The translations under genes were made by a program, and so were the position numbers. Below are positions 35,768 to 44,815 of a stretch of DNA of 64,000 nucleotides, piece after piece. Under the pieces are notes generated by a model. The model was not told where the DNA came from. It worked only from the letters and a program-made list of their open reading frames with translations, and made no database searches. The DNA is from a bacterium. Its GTDB lineage: Bacteria; Bacteroidota; Ignavibacteria; SZUA-365. Within the stretch, counting starts at the first letter, position 1, and each line of letters starts with the position of its first letter. The stretch spans positions 1-64,000 of the forward strand of contig JAHLLD010000017.1 of NCBI GenBank assembly GCA_020444325.1, written 5' to 3'.

Positions 35768-37012
35768 ATGGCCTATCAGCTGCTGACACCCCCGACTGAG
35801 GGCAGCAAGATCACCGTTGAGAACGGCAAGCTCAATGTTCCCGATCATCCCATCATTCCCTTTATCGAAGGCGATGGCATTGGACCCGATATCTGGGCCG
35901 CGGCCGTGCGCGTGTTCGACGCAGCTGTCGAAAAGGCTTATGGCGACGCAAGGAAAATCAACTGGTTTGAAATTTTCGCCGGCGAAAAGGCTGTCGCGAA
36001 GTACGGTGAAAACGTCTGGCTTCCCGAAGACACGCTCGAAGCCGTCAAAGAATACATCGTCGGCATCAAGGGTCCCCTCACCACCCCGGTTGGCGGCGGC
36101 ATCCGTTCATTGAACGTGGCCCTGCGTCAAATCCTCGACCTTTACGTCTGCCTGCGTCCCGTGCAGTATTTCAACGGTGTTCCCTCCCCGGTCAAACGAC
36201 CCGAGCAGATTGACATGGTCATCTTCCGTGAGAATTCGGAAGACATTTACGCCGGTGTGGAGTGGAAAGCCGGGACGCCGGAAGCTGAAAAAATCGTCTC
36301 CTGGCTGCAGTCGGAGATGGGTGTCGATAAGATTCGTTTCCCCGGAAGCTCCAGCATCGGCATCAAGCCGGTTTCCAGAGAAGGCACCGAACGCCTCGTT
36401 CGCGCGGCCATCAATTATGCCATCGAACAGAAGCGCGATTCGGTCACCATCGTGCACAAAGGCAATATCATGAAGTTCACCGAGGGTGGATTCCGCGACT
36501 GGGGCTATGATCTTGCAAAGAACGAGTTCGGCGCCGAGCTGCTTGACGGCGGTCCCTGGATGAAGCTTCCGAACGGAATCATCATCAAGGATGTTATTGC
36601 AGATGCCTTCCTGCAGCAGATTCTGACGCGTCCCGCAGAGTACGACGTGATCGCCACGATGAACCTCAACGGCGACTTTATCTCCGATGCGCTCGCAGCA
36701 CAGGTCGGCGGCATTGGCATCGCGCCGGGTGCGAACATCAATTATCAGAACGGTTTCGCCATTTTTGAAGCCACGCATGGAACCGCACCGAAGTATACCG
36801 GGCAGGATAAGGTCAACCCGGGTTCGGTGATCCTGAGCGGCGAAATGATGTTCCGCTATCTCGGCTGGAATGAGGCGGCAGACCTCATCATCGCAGCGAT
36901 GGAAAAGACCATTGCGAAGAAAACCGTGACGTATGACTTTGCCCGGCTGATGGACGGAGCCACGGAAGTGAAATGCTCTGCCTTCGGTACGGCCCTCATT
37001 GAGAACATGTAA
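35768..37012 (+). CDS. icd: Isocitrate dehydrogenase, NADP-dependent (E. coli Icd type)
   Basis: A 414-residue cytosolic TCA-cycle enzyme converting isocitrate to 2-oxoglutarate and CO2. Signatures: [33 protein letters not shown] (substrate-binding Ser in IRSLNV), [27 protein letters not shown], metal site [17 protein letters not shown], and HGTAPKY. Lys and Tyr in KYTGQ fit NADP rather than NAD use, as in E. coli. Length (416 in E. coli) fits. GGAG precedes the ATG. The 200-nt region upstream has no clear promoter box. Confidence 0.97.
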   Translation: MAYQLLTPPTEGSKITVENGKLNVPDHPIIPFIEGDGIGPDIWAAAVRVFDAAVEKAYGDARKINWFEIFAGEKAVAKYGENVWLPEDTLEAVKEYIVGIKGPLTTPVGGGIRSLNVALRQILDLYVCLRPVQYFNGVPSPVKRPEQIDMVIFRENSEDIYAGVEWKAGTPEAEKIVSWLQSEMGVDKIRFPGSSSIGIKPVSREGTERLVRAAINYAIEQKRDSVTIVHKGNIMKFTEGGFRDWGYDLAKNEFGAELLDGGPWMKLPNGIIIKDVIADAFLQQILTRPAEYDVIATMNLNGDFISDALAAQVGGIGIAPGANINYQNGFAIFEATHGTAPKYTGQDKVNPGSVILSGEMMFRYLGWNEAADLIIAAMEKTIAKKTVTYDFARLMDGATEVKCSAFGTALIENM

Positions 37013-37021
37013 TCCGCTTGC

Positions 37022-37047
37022 GCCGTCCCGGCATTCTCCGGGACGGC
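37022..37047 (+). other. Hairpin between icd and the c-type cytochrome gene
   Basis: Perfect 10-bp arms GCCGTCCCGG and CCGGGACGGC around CATTCT. Only CTTT follows after a few nt, so it may attenuate or protect the mRNA rather than end it. Confidence 0.6.
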
Positions 37048-37077
37048 AGCCTTTCCCGGAACGCAAAGGAGACAGTG

Positions 37078-37446
37078 ATGAAGACCTCCTTCTGGACCGC
37101 TGCCGCACTGGCAATCATTCTCCTTGTCGCAGCCGTGCCTGGCAGTGACTCCGACCTCATGCAACAGAAATCTGCCCATGCGGAACGTATTTTCCGCTAC
37201 CTCGCACTTGGGGATCTCGCCAAGGTGGAGGTTGAAGCTTCCGTACTTGGCAAACTCGCACGCGAAGTGGGTTTCCACGAACAGAGCGAGACCTTCCAGG
37301 CGTATGAAGAGGATTTCCTCAAAACCGTCGACGCACTGAAGAAGGAAGCGGGCAAGGGCAACATGGCAGGCAGCTATTATGAATTTTCCCGCATGGCGGG
37401 GATGTGTTTTTCCTGTCACGAACATGTACGTGACATCAAAGACTGA
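37078..37446 (+). CDS. Small exported c-type cytochrome (cytochrome c'/c556-like)
   Basis: A 122-residue protein. Start 37078 is fixed by AAAGGAG; the frame's upstream ATG has none. A signal peptide (MKTSFWTAAALAIILLVAAV) is followed by a helical domain and one haem site CFSCH near the C-terminus (about residues 111-115). A single C-terminal CXXCH on a four-helix-like chain is the layout of cytochrome c' and c556. Likely a periplasmic electron carrier or a gas/redox binder. It follows icd by 65 nt and may be co-transcribed through the hairpin. Confidence 0.8.
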   Translation: MKTSFWTAAALAIILLVAAVPGSDSDLMQQKSAHAERIFRYLALGDLAKVEVEASVLGKLAREVGFHEQSETFQAYEEDFLKTVDALKKEAGKGNMAGSYYEFSRMAGMCFSCHEHVRDIKD

Positions 37447-37504
37447 CACCTCCCTCCCGGGACCCTTTTCCACCATACCCTAACGACAGGAGAGGCAGGA
37501 ACTC

Positions 37505-38620
37505 ATGTATCTGTATCATCAAGGTAAACATACACGGCAGGCGCACGTTGGTCTGCCCGAAGGCACCTACGAAGAAGAACACGGCAGAGACGGCTTTTTC
37601 GGCCCCGTCTCACACCTCTATCACCGTCGGCCTCCTACCGACTGGATTCGCTTTGAAGGCGCCCTTCGTCCGCATGCATACGACTTCAACCAGGCTGCAC
37701 CCGCAGATCAGACCGCGGCAGACGGCGAACGGCTGCGGTTGTTTTACAATAGCGATGTCGTGGTCAGCATTTCCCGGCGCAGCACCATAATGCCCTTCTA
37801 CTACCGCAACGGTGACGGTGACGAGATTTATTTCGTTCACGAGGGCGAAGGCAGCATCGAAACCGACTATGGTACGCTGGAATACGAGAAGGGCGATTAT
37901 ATCATCATCCCGCGTGTGACCACGTATCGTATTCATCCACGGAGTGAAAACAATTTCTTTCTCATTATCGAGGCGCTTCCGCAGGTCAGCACGCCCACGC
38001 GCGAACAGAAAGGACTGATCGGCGTGCATGCCCTTTTCGATATGTCGGCGATTACGCTTCCGGTGCTCCCGGAAGTGTACGATGCGCGTGACGGACATGA
38101 GCATGAAATCCGCATACAGCGCGATGGAGAAATGTCCAGCGTGGTCTATCCCTTCAATCCCCTCGATGCCGCAGGATGGAAAGGCGACTGTTATCCCTGG
38201 AAAATCAACGTGCGTGACATTCGTCCCGTGATGAGCCACCGTGTCCATCTCCCGCCCCCGGCACACACGACCTTTGTGATGAACAATGCCGTGGTGTGCA
38301 CCTTCCTGCCGCGTCCCCTCGAAGAAGACGACGACGCTCTGAAGGTGCCGTTCTACCACCGCAACGCGGATTATGACGAAGTGCTATTCTACCACGCAGG
38401 TGATTTCTTCAGCCGGGACAACATCAAGCCGGGTATGGTGACGCTGCATCCGACCGGCTTCCCTCACGGACCCCATCCCAAAGCCCTGGCGAATATGCAT
38501 AAGCTGAAACGCACGGACGAAATTGCTGTCATGCTTGATACGGTGAATACGCTGCATGTCAGCGCGGATGCGGAAAGTGTGGAATGGAAAGAGTACTGGC
38601 AGAGCTGGATGAAAAAATAA
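37505..38620 (+). CDS. hmgA: Homogentisate 1,2-dioxygenase
   Basis: A 371-residue Fe(II) cupin enzyme that opens the ring of homogentisate to maleylacetoacetate in tyrosine/phenylalanine breakdown. Features: an N-terminal cupin half with YYRNGDGDEIYFVHEGEGSI and YEKGDYIIIPRVTTYRI, then the C-terminal metal half FYHRNADYDEVLFYHAGDF and HPTGFPHGPHP, where His residues bind iron. It is shorter than the animal enzyme (about 445) but fits the short bacterial branch. AGGAGAGGCAGGA lies upstream. No hppD, maiA or fahA is adjacent. The terminator at 38645 follows. Confidence 0.9.
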   Translation: MYLYHQGKHTRQAHVGLPEGTYEEEHGRDGFFGPVSHLYHRRPPTDWIRFEGALRPHAYDFNQAAPADQTAADGERLRLFYNSDVVVSISRRSTIMPFYYRNGDGDEIYFVHEGEGSIETDYGTLEYEKGDYIIIPRVTTYRIHPRSENNFFLIIEALPQVSTPTREQKGLIGVHALFDMSAITLPVLPEVYDARDGHEHEIRIQRDGEMSSVVYPFNPLDAAGWKGDCYPWKINVRDIRPVMSHRVHLPPPAHTTFVMNNAVVCTFLPRPLEEDDDALKVPFYHRNADYDEVLFYHAGDFFSRDNIKPGMVTLHPTGFPHGPHPKALANMHKLKRTDEIAVMLDTVNTLHVSADAESVEWKEYWQSWMKK

Positions 38621-38644
38621 GCTCGAACCGCCGTTCCCCCTCTT

Positions 38645-38675
38645 AAAAAAATCCCCCTATCTGGGGGATTTTTTT
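38645..38675. terminator. Bidirectional terminator shared by hmgA and ricT
   Basis: AAAAAAATCCCCC and GGGGGATTTTTTT pair around TATCT, giving a stem with A-run before and T-run after in both directions. The ricT stop codon (38657-38659) lies inside the hairpin, so its last residues are encoded by the stem. Confidence 0.92.
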
Positions 38676-39727
38676 GCGCCGTCATTCGACGGCTGCTGTA
38701 TGATGGCGTTCACCTCGTCGAGTGTTAGCCTGTCCCAGGCGTTTTCCCTGGGATAGTGCACATAAATGGCGTCCTGGAAAATATCGACCTTCTCGATCTT
38801 ACCTTCGCCTTTACTGGTTTTGAGCCGGTAATCGAGGGGCGGGAAACGCTTGAGAAGCTCTTCGTACAACTGGGCCTCGTAACTGAGGCAGCACTTCAAT
38901 CGCCCGCACTGTCCGGCCAGCTTGAACGGATTGATGGTCAGGTTCTGCAGCCGGGCCATGTCTGTCGAGATCGGCTCGAACATCCCCAGCCATGAGCTGC
39001 AGCAGAGCTCTCTGCCGCAGACACCAAAGCCTCCCATACGCTTTGCCTCGTCACGCGGACCGATCTGGCGGAGCTCAATGCGGGTTCGATATTCAGCGGC
39101 GAGTTCACGCACGAGCTGACGAAAATCCACGCGTCCATCGGCAGTGAAATAAAACGTAATACGATTGCGATCGAACTGATACTCGACATCCACGAGCTTC
39201 ATCGGCAGATTCAGCTTGGCGATGCGATCGAGACAGATCTGAAATGCCGTCTGTTCCTGTTCGCGGTGATAGAACATCACCTTCATGTCGGCGTCCGTCG
39301 CCTCGCGCACGATCTTCTTCGGTGTTTCCTTGCAGGGGCGCATACGAAGCCGGCTTTTCATGTAGGCCGTATCACCGATCGCTCCGACGATGCCGACATC
39401 GACGCCCTTTTCCGCTTCCACCACGACGTACGTCCCCTCTTCAATGCCGAGCCCGGCCGCGTTCATGTAGTAACCGCGGCGTTCACCCTTGAAAACCACT
39501 TCGACATATGGCGATGTATCTATTTTCTCGCCTTCCGCGGTCGTCCCGTGACAGTCAGACCCATCATGTCCGATAGTCTGTTCGTCCTTATCCGCATCCA
39601 CGGCGCCTTCCTCACTGGAATACACCAGAACGGAATCGTCGAGCTTATGCAGTTCGAGAGGAACGTCCTTACGTTCAGTTTTCTCTTCTTTATTCTGTTC
39701 TGTATGGGGAGTTTCCTGTGAGGCCAT
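38657..39727 (-). CDS. ricT: RicT/YaaT (PSP1-domain) iron-sulfur regulatory protein
   Basis: A 356-residue protein. A variable, acidic N-terminus (about 1-75) is followed by the PSP1 domain (about 75-330): EEGTYVVVEAEKGVDVGIV, MKVMFYHREQEQTAFQICL, then the conserved GGFGVCGRELCCSSWLG and KLAGQCGRLKCCLSYE with five or six Cys that can hold an Fe-S cluster. In Bacillus RicT works with RicA and RicF and RNase Y in mRNA maturation; whether that complex exists here is unknown. It lies 26 nt after holB, a pairing known from other bacteria. Its C-terminus runs into the shared terminator. Confidence 0.93.
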   Translation of the reverse strand: MASQETPHTEQNKEEKTERKDVPLELHKLDDSVLVYSSEEGAVDADKDEQTIGHDGSDCHGTTAEGEKIDTSPYVEVVFKGERRGYYMNAAGLGIEEGTYVVVEAEKGVDVGIVGAIGDTAYMKSRLRMRPCKETPKKIVREATDADMKVMFYHREQEQTAFQICLDRIAKLNLPMKLVDVEYQFDRNRITFYFTADGRVDFRQLVRELAAEYRTRIELRQIGPRDEAKRMGGFGVCGRELCCSSWLGMFEPISTDMARLQNLTINPFKLAGQCGRLKCCLSYEAQLYEELLKRFPPLDYRLKTSKGEGKIEKVDIFQDAIYVHYPRENAWDRLTLDEVNAIIQQPSNDGAKKSPR

Positions 39728-39753
39728 CTAATCTCTACCTAGTTTCCTTTCGG

Positions 39754-40866
39754 TCAGGAGGGCGGGATGATGCAGCTGCGCAGGCGATGGGAGAGCACGA
39801 TCATCACAGTTGCAAGATGCACATTTTTCCGAAGCAGGGCAATGACATGTTCTATCTCGTCGACGGCACGGGAGCAATCCGCGTCAGGATAGTGGGCAGC
39901 GAATTTCTCGAGCGGGTCCCGCAAATCCGTATTGATGATGTTCTGCGCCCCGGCCTGCAACGCTTCTACATCACGAAACCAGCTGCCGACGGAAATGAGA
40001 AAACGTGAAAGCGTCTGTCTGTCTTCCCGTCCGAGAATACCCTGTATCCTGTCAAACAGCTTGATCGGATTGTTCAGTACGACATCACGTACATACTGCA
40101 GAACTTCCTCACGGGAAATCAGTCCCCCCTCACGCGCCATCTCGAGTGCAGCAGCATAATTCCCGCCCGAGAGATGCGCCGCGGCATCCACCTGCTCGCG
40201 CTGCACATCCTGTTCGCGCTGGAGGGCTTCGCGGATCAGTTCTTCCGGCAGCGTGTCGAAGCGGATGGACTGACAGCGCGATACGATGGTCGGCAGCAGT
40301 GCGTCTTTTCGCGACGTGCAGAGAATGAGCAGGAGGTCACCGCCCGGTTCTTCCAGCGTCTTGAGCAGTGCGTTCGCAGCACTGCTGTTCATCAGATCCG
40401 CTTCGCAGATCACAACGACGGTGCGCCCACCTTTCCCGGCGCGGAATGCCGCCTCACGGCGAATGTCGCGCACACTGCTGACCTTGATGACGCTCGCTTT
40501 GCTCATCCGTATGCGATGATACAGGTTCTCCGCTTTCTCGGCGATCTGCTGATGCATTTCCTCAAGCTCGTCCGATGAGAGCTTGTCGACGGCGCTCGAT
40601 TCGTCGTCTTTCGACGGCAGCGCAAAGATCAGCTTGAGATTGGGATGATGCAGCTCAGCCATGCCACGGCAGGACGCACAGGTCCCGCAGGGTTCCCAGC
40701 CCCCTTGCTCGCAATTCAGCGCACGGGCAAAGGTGATGGCCGCGGCTTCCTTGCCGACGCCTTCCGGTCCGTAAAACAGCAGGGCATGTGGAATGCGCTC
40801 GCTCTCCAGCATGCGCTGAAGGAGTTGCTTGACACGTTGCTGACCTATGATGCGATCCCAGGACAT
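39754..40866 (-). CDS. holB: DNA polymerase III subunit delta' (clamp loader)
   Basis: A 370-residue AAA+ clamp-loader subunit. Walker A-like GPEGVGKE (33-40), four Cys of a zinc module (CEQGG..CGTCASC, about 51-66), Walker B region VVVICEADLMNSSAANALLK and sensor SRCQSIRF are visible, and the C-terminal collar is rich in helices. A Glu/Asp-rich insertion of about 25 residues (SKDDESSAVDKLSSDELEE) sits after the zinc module. It loads the beta clamp on DNA. Transcribed with DUF2795, Omp85 and ricT genes, small gaps between all four. Confidence 0.93.
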   Translation of the reverse strand: MSWDRIIGQQRVKQLLQRMLESERIPHALLFYGPEGVGKEAAAITFARALNCEQGGWEPCGTCASCRGMAELHHPNLKLIFALPSKDDESSAVDKLSSDELEEMHQQIAEKAENLYHRIRMSKASVIKVSSVRDIRREAAFRAGKGGRTVVVICEADLMNSSAANALLKTLEEPGGDLLLILCTSRKDALLPTIVSRCQSIRFDTLPEELIREALQREQDVQREQVDAAAHLSGGNYAAALEMAREGGLISREEVLQYVRDVVLNNPIKLFDRIQGILGREDRQTLSRFLISVGSWFRDVEALQAGAQNIINTDLRDPLEKFAAHYPDADCSRAVDEIEHVIALLRKNVHLATVMIVLSHRLRSCIIPPS

Positions 40867-40884
40867 GAACTCTCCGCTGTGAAA

Positions 40885-43026
40885 TCAGAATGCGTGGCCG
40901 ATACCGAATTGAAACACCCCTTTCCGTACCACGTCACCCCAGAGACGTTTTTCGTAGAACCATTGATACCCCGGCAGCGAAGGATCGTAGACTTTCATAC
41001 CGAAATCCACGCGAATGGGACCGATAAACATGTTGTAGCGTATTCCGAAACCCACTGCAAGGGCAATTTCGCGCACAGCGATCTGGTTGAACTCCTCCCA
41101 CAGATTGCCTGCGTCTCCGAAGGTCACCAGCCAGAATCCATCCAGCCAGTTCCCGGCGTCCGGCCAGAGATGCCAGCGGAACTCACTGCTCAGCTCGAGC
41201 AGGGCATTACTCCCGATATTGATCAGTTCGGGATTCGAAGCGAGCTGCCGCGAGGTCCATCCGCGCACACTCGATGCGCCTCCGGCATAATAGCGGCGGT
41301 TCGGTGGTACCGGGAGATCTTCCTCCTTGCTTCTTCCGTATCGGAAAATGCCGCCGAGACGGAATTTGAAACCGTAAATCGTCGTCTCATTCGCCGACAT
41401 GTCCGCGAAGTAGCGGAACAGTCCCTCGAGCTTTACGTACTCGGTGGAGCGTATTCCCTTCGCGGCATCGTTCTGCGGGAGGGGACTGATACCGAGGTCT
41501 TCGAGATACCCGGCTTCCTCGAATAGGCCTTTCAGCGAATAGCCGCCTGTGGGATTGAACAGATCGTCGGTAACGTCGTATTGGAGTGAGAGTCCACGAA
41601 TACTGTTACGGAAATTGATGGTTTCCGTCGTATCGATATTGATCAGGCCCCTGCCCAGCAGCGCCTTCGCGTCGCCGGTGAATTCCGAGATTTCATACGT
41701 CCATGTCACATCACCGATCAGCGATGGACTGAAGTAGCGCTTGGCACCGACAGCGAACTGAATGATGCTGCCGCGCGCGAGATTTTGTTCTGCGACCAGG
41801 CTGTATGAAGATGTAAAAATTGCAGAATTCTTGTTTGAAAACAGGTACGGCTGTTCAAATGTCAGCTGCGAGGTGCTCAGGTAGGTTTTCGTAAAGTCCC
41901 GTCCAAAGTCTCCAATCCTGCCGAGGTAGTTGACACGTGTGGTCAGCGACTGTGCCCCGCCAAACACATTGCGCATGAGAAAGGACACTTCAGCACCCGT
42001 CGTCAGACCACGCAGCTGATTGTTCAGGATCACGGCGGGGGCCAGTTCGAATCGCTTGCGTGGAGCCAACTCCAGCTGGATGCGAACAAGTGAATCCTGT
42101 CGGTTCTCGATCGGGGGCAAATCAGGCGTGAGCGAGACGTAGGAAAAAACTCCCAGGCGATTGAGGCTCACCTGTCCTTCATACAGCGCGGCCTTGGAAT
42201 ACACATCGCCCGTCCTGAAATCCAGGCGGTCATAAATGATCTGCCGCGCGAGGTTGAGTTCATTCACTCCGATAATTTTTTCCGAGATGCCATCGAAGTA
42301 GAGGCGGCGACCGTGATGGAAGCCCAGCTTAATCACGACGTTGTTGTTTGAAAGTTTCCGCTCGACGAGAATGCTGTCTGAAAACGCACGTGGATACCCC
42401 GTATTCCCGAGAATGGAGAGAACGCGGCCGCGTTCCGATGCGACATCAGCCGCGTTGTATCGGCGTCCCGGAACAAGCAGGCGGTCCGAAAGGACCTCAT
42501 CCTGCACCCCGGCAGGAAGGCTGTCGAGGTTGCGATAGGCAATCGAATCGATCATCGAAGGCGCGCCCTCATCAATGATGAATTTCACGAATATGCCGTC
42601 ATCATCCTCGAGTCGTGTATAGCTGCCTTCAACCTTCGCGTTGAAAAACCCGTGGTTCCGGTAAAACGTGAGGAGGGTTTTCTGATCGTCCTGAAATGCC
42701 GGGTAGTCAAAAAACTGCGGTTCCTTCGCCAGCGGGAAGCGTGCGCCGATATTGTTGTACAGGCAGCTGAAAAATCCCCACGGTGTTTCCTGTGTCTGCA
42801 GGTTGATCAGCAGTTCACTGTCATCGAAGCTCTCATTTCCTTCGATGAGTACTTCATCGACGAGGATGGAATCGTAGCGTGTGGGATCTGGCTGTGCGAA
42901 GGAGGATGCGGGGAGCAGCAGGAAGGCAGGAAGGAACAGACACAATGAGCGCAACAGCCCAGCGAAATGCCGGGCTGCAATACTATTCGGGTTACTCCAG
43001 AGTGTGCTCGCTGTGGGTGGCTGCAA
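40885..43026 (-). CDS. Omp85-family outer-membrane protein (BamA/TamA-like)
   Basis: A 713-residue protein with a signal peptide (SLCLFLPAFLLLPASSFAQ), two to three POTRA-like domains (about 55-330: VDEVLIEGNESFDDSELL and RLYFDGISEKIIGVNELN) and a 16-strand-type barrel (about 350-713) with the Omp85 motifs GGASSVRGW and a terminal GIGHAF. Such proteins insert barrels or move substrates across the outer membrane. A short POTRA set points to a TamA-like or accessory role rather than the essential BamA. The start is uncertain: TTG at 43026, 5 nt after the DUF2795 stop, is the only one that keeps the signal peptide well placed, but no good ribosome site is seen. Confidence 0.88.
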   Translation of the reverse strand: MQPPTASTLWSNPNSIAARHFAGLLRSLCLFLPAFLLLPASSFAQPDPTRYDSILVDEVLIEGNESFDDSELLINLQTQETPWGFFSCLYNNIGARFPLAKEPQFFDYPAFQDDQKTLLTFYRNHGFFNAKVEGSYTRLEDDDGIFVKFIIDEGAPSMIDSIAYRNLDSLPAGVQDEVLSDRLLVPGRRYNAADVASERGRVLSILGNTGYPRAFSDSILVERKLSNNNVVIKLGFHHGRRLYFDGISEKIIGVNELNLARQIIYDRLDFRTGDVYSKAALYEGQVSLNRLGVFSYVSLTPDLPPIENRQDSLVRIQLELAPRKRFELAPAVILNNQLRGLTTGAEVSFLMRNVFGGAQSLTTRVNYLGRIGDFGRDFTKTYLSTSQLTFEQPYLFSNKNSAIFTSSYSLVAEQNLARGSIIQFAVGAKRYFSPSLIGDVTWTYEISEFTGDAKALLGRGLINIDTTETINFRNSIRGLSLQYDVTDDLFNPTGGYSLKGLFEEAGYLEDLGISPLPQNDAAKGIRSTEYVKLEGLFRYFADMSANETTIYGFKFRLGGIFRYGRSKEEDLPVPPNRRYYAGGASSVRGWTSRQLASNPELINIGSNALLELSSEFRWHLWPDAGNWLDGFWLVTFGDAGNLWEEFNQIAVREIALAVGFGIRYNMFIGPIRVDFGMKVYDPSLPGYQWFYEKRLWGDVVRKGVFQFGIGHAF

Positions 43027-43031
43027 AACAA

Positions 43032-43259
43032 TTAATAGTCGTTTTCCTCGTCACCGTAAAAATAGTCTTCATCCACCGGATAGTCAGGCCAGATGTCTTC
43101 GATGGACTCATAAGTTTCATCAGGATCTTCGAGTTCCTGAAGGTTCTCGATCACCTGCAATGGGGCACCAATGCGCGTTGCGTAATCAATCAATTCATCT
43201 CGTGTTGCGGGGAAAGGTGCATCGTCGAGCCAGGAAGCGAGTTCCATGGTCCATATCAT
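43032..43259 (-). CDS. DUF2795 small acidic protein
   Basis: A 75-residue acidic protein matching DUF2795: ATRDELIDYATRIGAPLQVIENLQEL, then an Asp/Glu/Tyr-rich end with YESIEDIWPDYP. Soluble, no signal peptide. AGGAG lies 9 nt before the ATG. It is first in the operon run by the strong promoter at 43344-43372. The family is widespread in bacteria and of unknown function. Confidence 0.85.
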   Translation of the reverse strand: MIWTMELASWLDDAPFPATRDELIDYATRIGAPLQVIENLQELEDPDETYESIEDIWPDYPVDEDYFYGDEENDY

Positions 43260-43343
43260 TGTGTAATTCTCCTGGTGCTAGAGTAAAAAAAATATTGACT
43301 CATGAGATTCGTCGGTGCAACGATTACATGAGACACCGCGCCA

Positions 43344-43372
43344 ATTATAGCGAATGGGCCAAGCTTTGTCAA
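43344..43372 (-). promoter_or_regulatory. Perfect sigma-70 consensus promoter for the DUF2795-Omp85-holB-ricT operon
   Basis: On the minus strand TTGACA (43372-43367) and TATAAT (43349-43344), both perfect, are separated by exactly 17 nt. The expected start site lies about 75-80 nt ahead of the DUF2795 gene. It also sits just past the stop of the Cys-rich gene, so it marks the boundary between two operons. Confidence 0.9.
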
Positions 43373-43383
43373 GGGCGATTTTC

Positions 43384-43608
43384 TCACGGAGTGCCTGCGC
43401 TTTCGCGATCGCCACGGTGAAAGAGGCATCGGGTGTTTTTGTTATGCAGGCGGCCCGCCTTGCGGCACCAGACGCCGATATCGCGTCGGCACGCACCGAC
43501 CGCACTCGGGTCACTGAAATCCGCATGGGGACAGCTGAAGTCACAGAACTGCGGATACGTCTCACCACCGCAATTTTGCTCAGAGCCGATGTGTTTTCGA
43601 GTTGCCAT
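43384..43608 (-). CDS. Small Cys-rich protein (74 residues)
   Basis: A short protein with a dense Cys/His pattern: QNCGGETYPQFCDFSCPHADF, ACRRDIGVWC, and a C-terminal NKNTRCLFH. The core DFSCPHADFSDPSAVGACRR is a motif I recall from short uncharacterised proteins of Bacteroidota/Chlorobi, but cannot check. GAGAGGTG before the ATG at 43608 marks the start, 1 nt after the stop of the ligase-like gene. The six Cys may bind zinc or form disulphides. It is last in the glycan operon. Function unknown. Confidence 0.7.
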   Translation of the reverse strand: MATRKHIGSEQNCGGETYPQFCDFSCPHADFSDPSAVGACRRDIGVWCRKAGRLHNKNTRCLFHRGDRESAGTP

Positions 43609-43609
43609 G

Positions 43610-44815
43610 TCACCTCTCAGTTGCACTCAGCAACGGTTTCGCCGCATAGAGGACGGCAATCAGGGCCAACAAGGTACGAAACAGAATCGAAAGCAGCGAA
43701 TCAAGCGTGCCTCCGCCGATCGCGAAGCCGAGCAGCCCGATTATCGCAGCGGTATTGAGATCGTGCTGCAAACTGCCCTGTGGCCAGGCTTTCCAGTTTC
43801 GCCAACCCATCCAGGTCGCTGTTCCGAATACAGCGAGGAAGGGCACGAGGGCCATCAATCCGCTGTCCATATACACCTGGAGGTAGTCGTTGTGCCAGCT
43901 GCCCACTCCTTTATCTATCAACTGATCAAAGAGCGGAAAGATTTCATGAAAAGTGCGAAGACCGAATCCCGTCACGGGATGCTCACCGATCAGCATGAAG
44001 GCACCGCGCCAGATGACGTCCCTTCCCGACAGATTCGAACCGGCGTTGAGCAGCTGGAGGAAACGGTGCTGCAGCGGTTCAACGGTAATGAGAAGCAGCA
44101 GCGCCAGCGCGGTAAGAACCAGCACGATACGCCGCTCCCTGCGCAGTCCGATCACGAGCGTGGCCACCGCCGCTACCACCCAGTGCAGACGGTTGAACGT
44201 GAACAGCAGTCCCACAAGAAGGATGGCACAGATGACAAGCCATATCACGCGTGACGGGAAAATATCTTTCCGCCTCCCCAGCGAGAAACTCATGGCATAG
44301 ATGATTGCCAGAAAACCACCCAGCGTATAATAGCCCGCAGTCGTCGAGGTAAGCCGCGCGTCCATACCGAGTCCCATGCGGATAAATCCCGCCACGGTAG
44401 CCAGCAGTCCGGCAAGGACGAGCAGATAAAGAATCACACGCAGTTGGTCCTCTCGCCGGGCATCCAGCGCACAGAGGAGGACGAAGAAGAAAACGTAGAA
44501 GAAAATTTCCGTCCTCAACGCATCGACGCTGATCGAGGGGTCGATGCTGAAAGGGATGGCTGCAATCCGGGCAAGGACGAACAGCGCGTAAGGATACAGC
44601 AGCGGCGAACGTCGCGCGGTACAGCTCCCCCCGCGCAGCTGATGATATCCCCAGAAAAGCCCGGCGAGCAGCACGGCCGCCTGTGCGATGGCGATGGAAA
44701 ACATCAGCGTGCCGATGGCTGCGAGCGATGTGATCCATATCGCCCGTTCACGCCAACTGCCACGAAACGCATGACGCAGATCCTGTGCGGCGCTGCGCCG
44801 CCATGCTTCGATCAT
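43610..44815 (-). CDS. O-antigen ligase / polymerase-like membrane protein (Wzy_C)
   Basis: A 401-residue protein with about 11-12 membrane helices. The Wzy_C hallmark lies in a periplasmic loop near residues 280-320: GAFMLIGEHPVTGFGLRTFHE and GSWHNDYLQVYMDSGLMAL, where the HNxYLQ His is the likely catalytic residue. It joins glycan chains to lipid A core or to proteins. A small basic N-terminus and no signal peptide. Start overlaps the exporter stop by 4 nt. Part of the surface-glycan operon. Confidence 0.85.
   Translation of the reverse strand: MIEAWRRSAAQDLRHAFRGSWRERAIWITSLAAIGTLMFSIAIAQAAVLLAGLFWGYHQLRGGSCTARRSPLLYPYALFVLARIAAIPFSIDPSISVDALRTEIFFYVFFFVLLCALDARREDQLRVILYLLVLAGLLATVAGFIRMGLGMDARLTSTTAGYYTLGGFLAIIYAMSFSLGRRKDIFPSRVIWLVICAILLVGLLFTFNRLHWVVAAVATLVIGLRRERRIVLVLTALALLLLITVEPLQHRFLQLLNAGSNLSGRDVIWRGAFMLIGEHPVTGFGLRTFHEIFPLFDQLIDKGVGSWHNDYLQVYMDSGLMALVPFLAVFGTATWMGWRNWKAWPQGSLQHDLNTAAIIGLLGFAIGGGTLDSLLSILFRTLLALIAVLYAAKPLLSATER

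Noticed and set aside
43278-43613. 111-codon open frame overlapping the Cys-rich gene on the same strand
   Set aside because: The Cys-rich frame has the better ribosome site and a motif-like Cys/His pattern; this one has neither.
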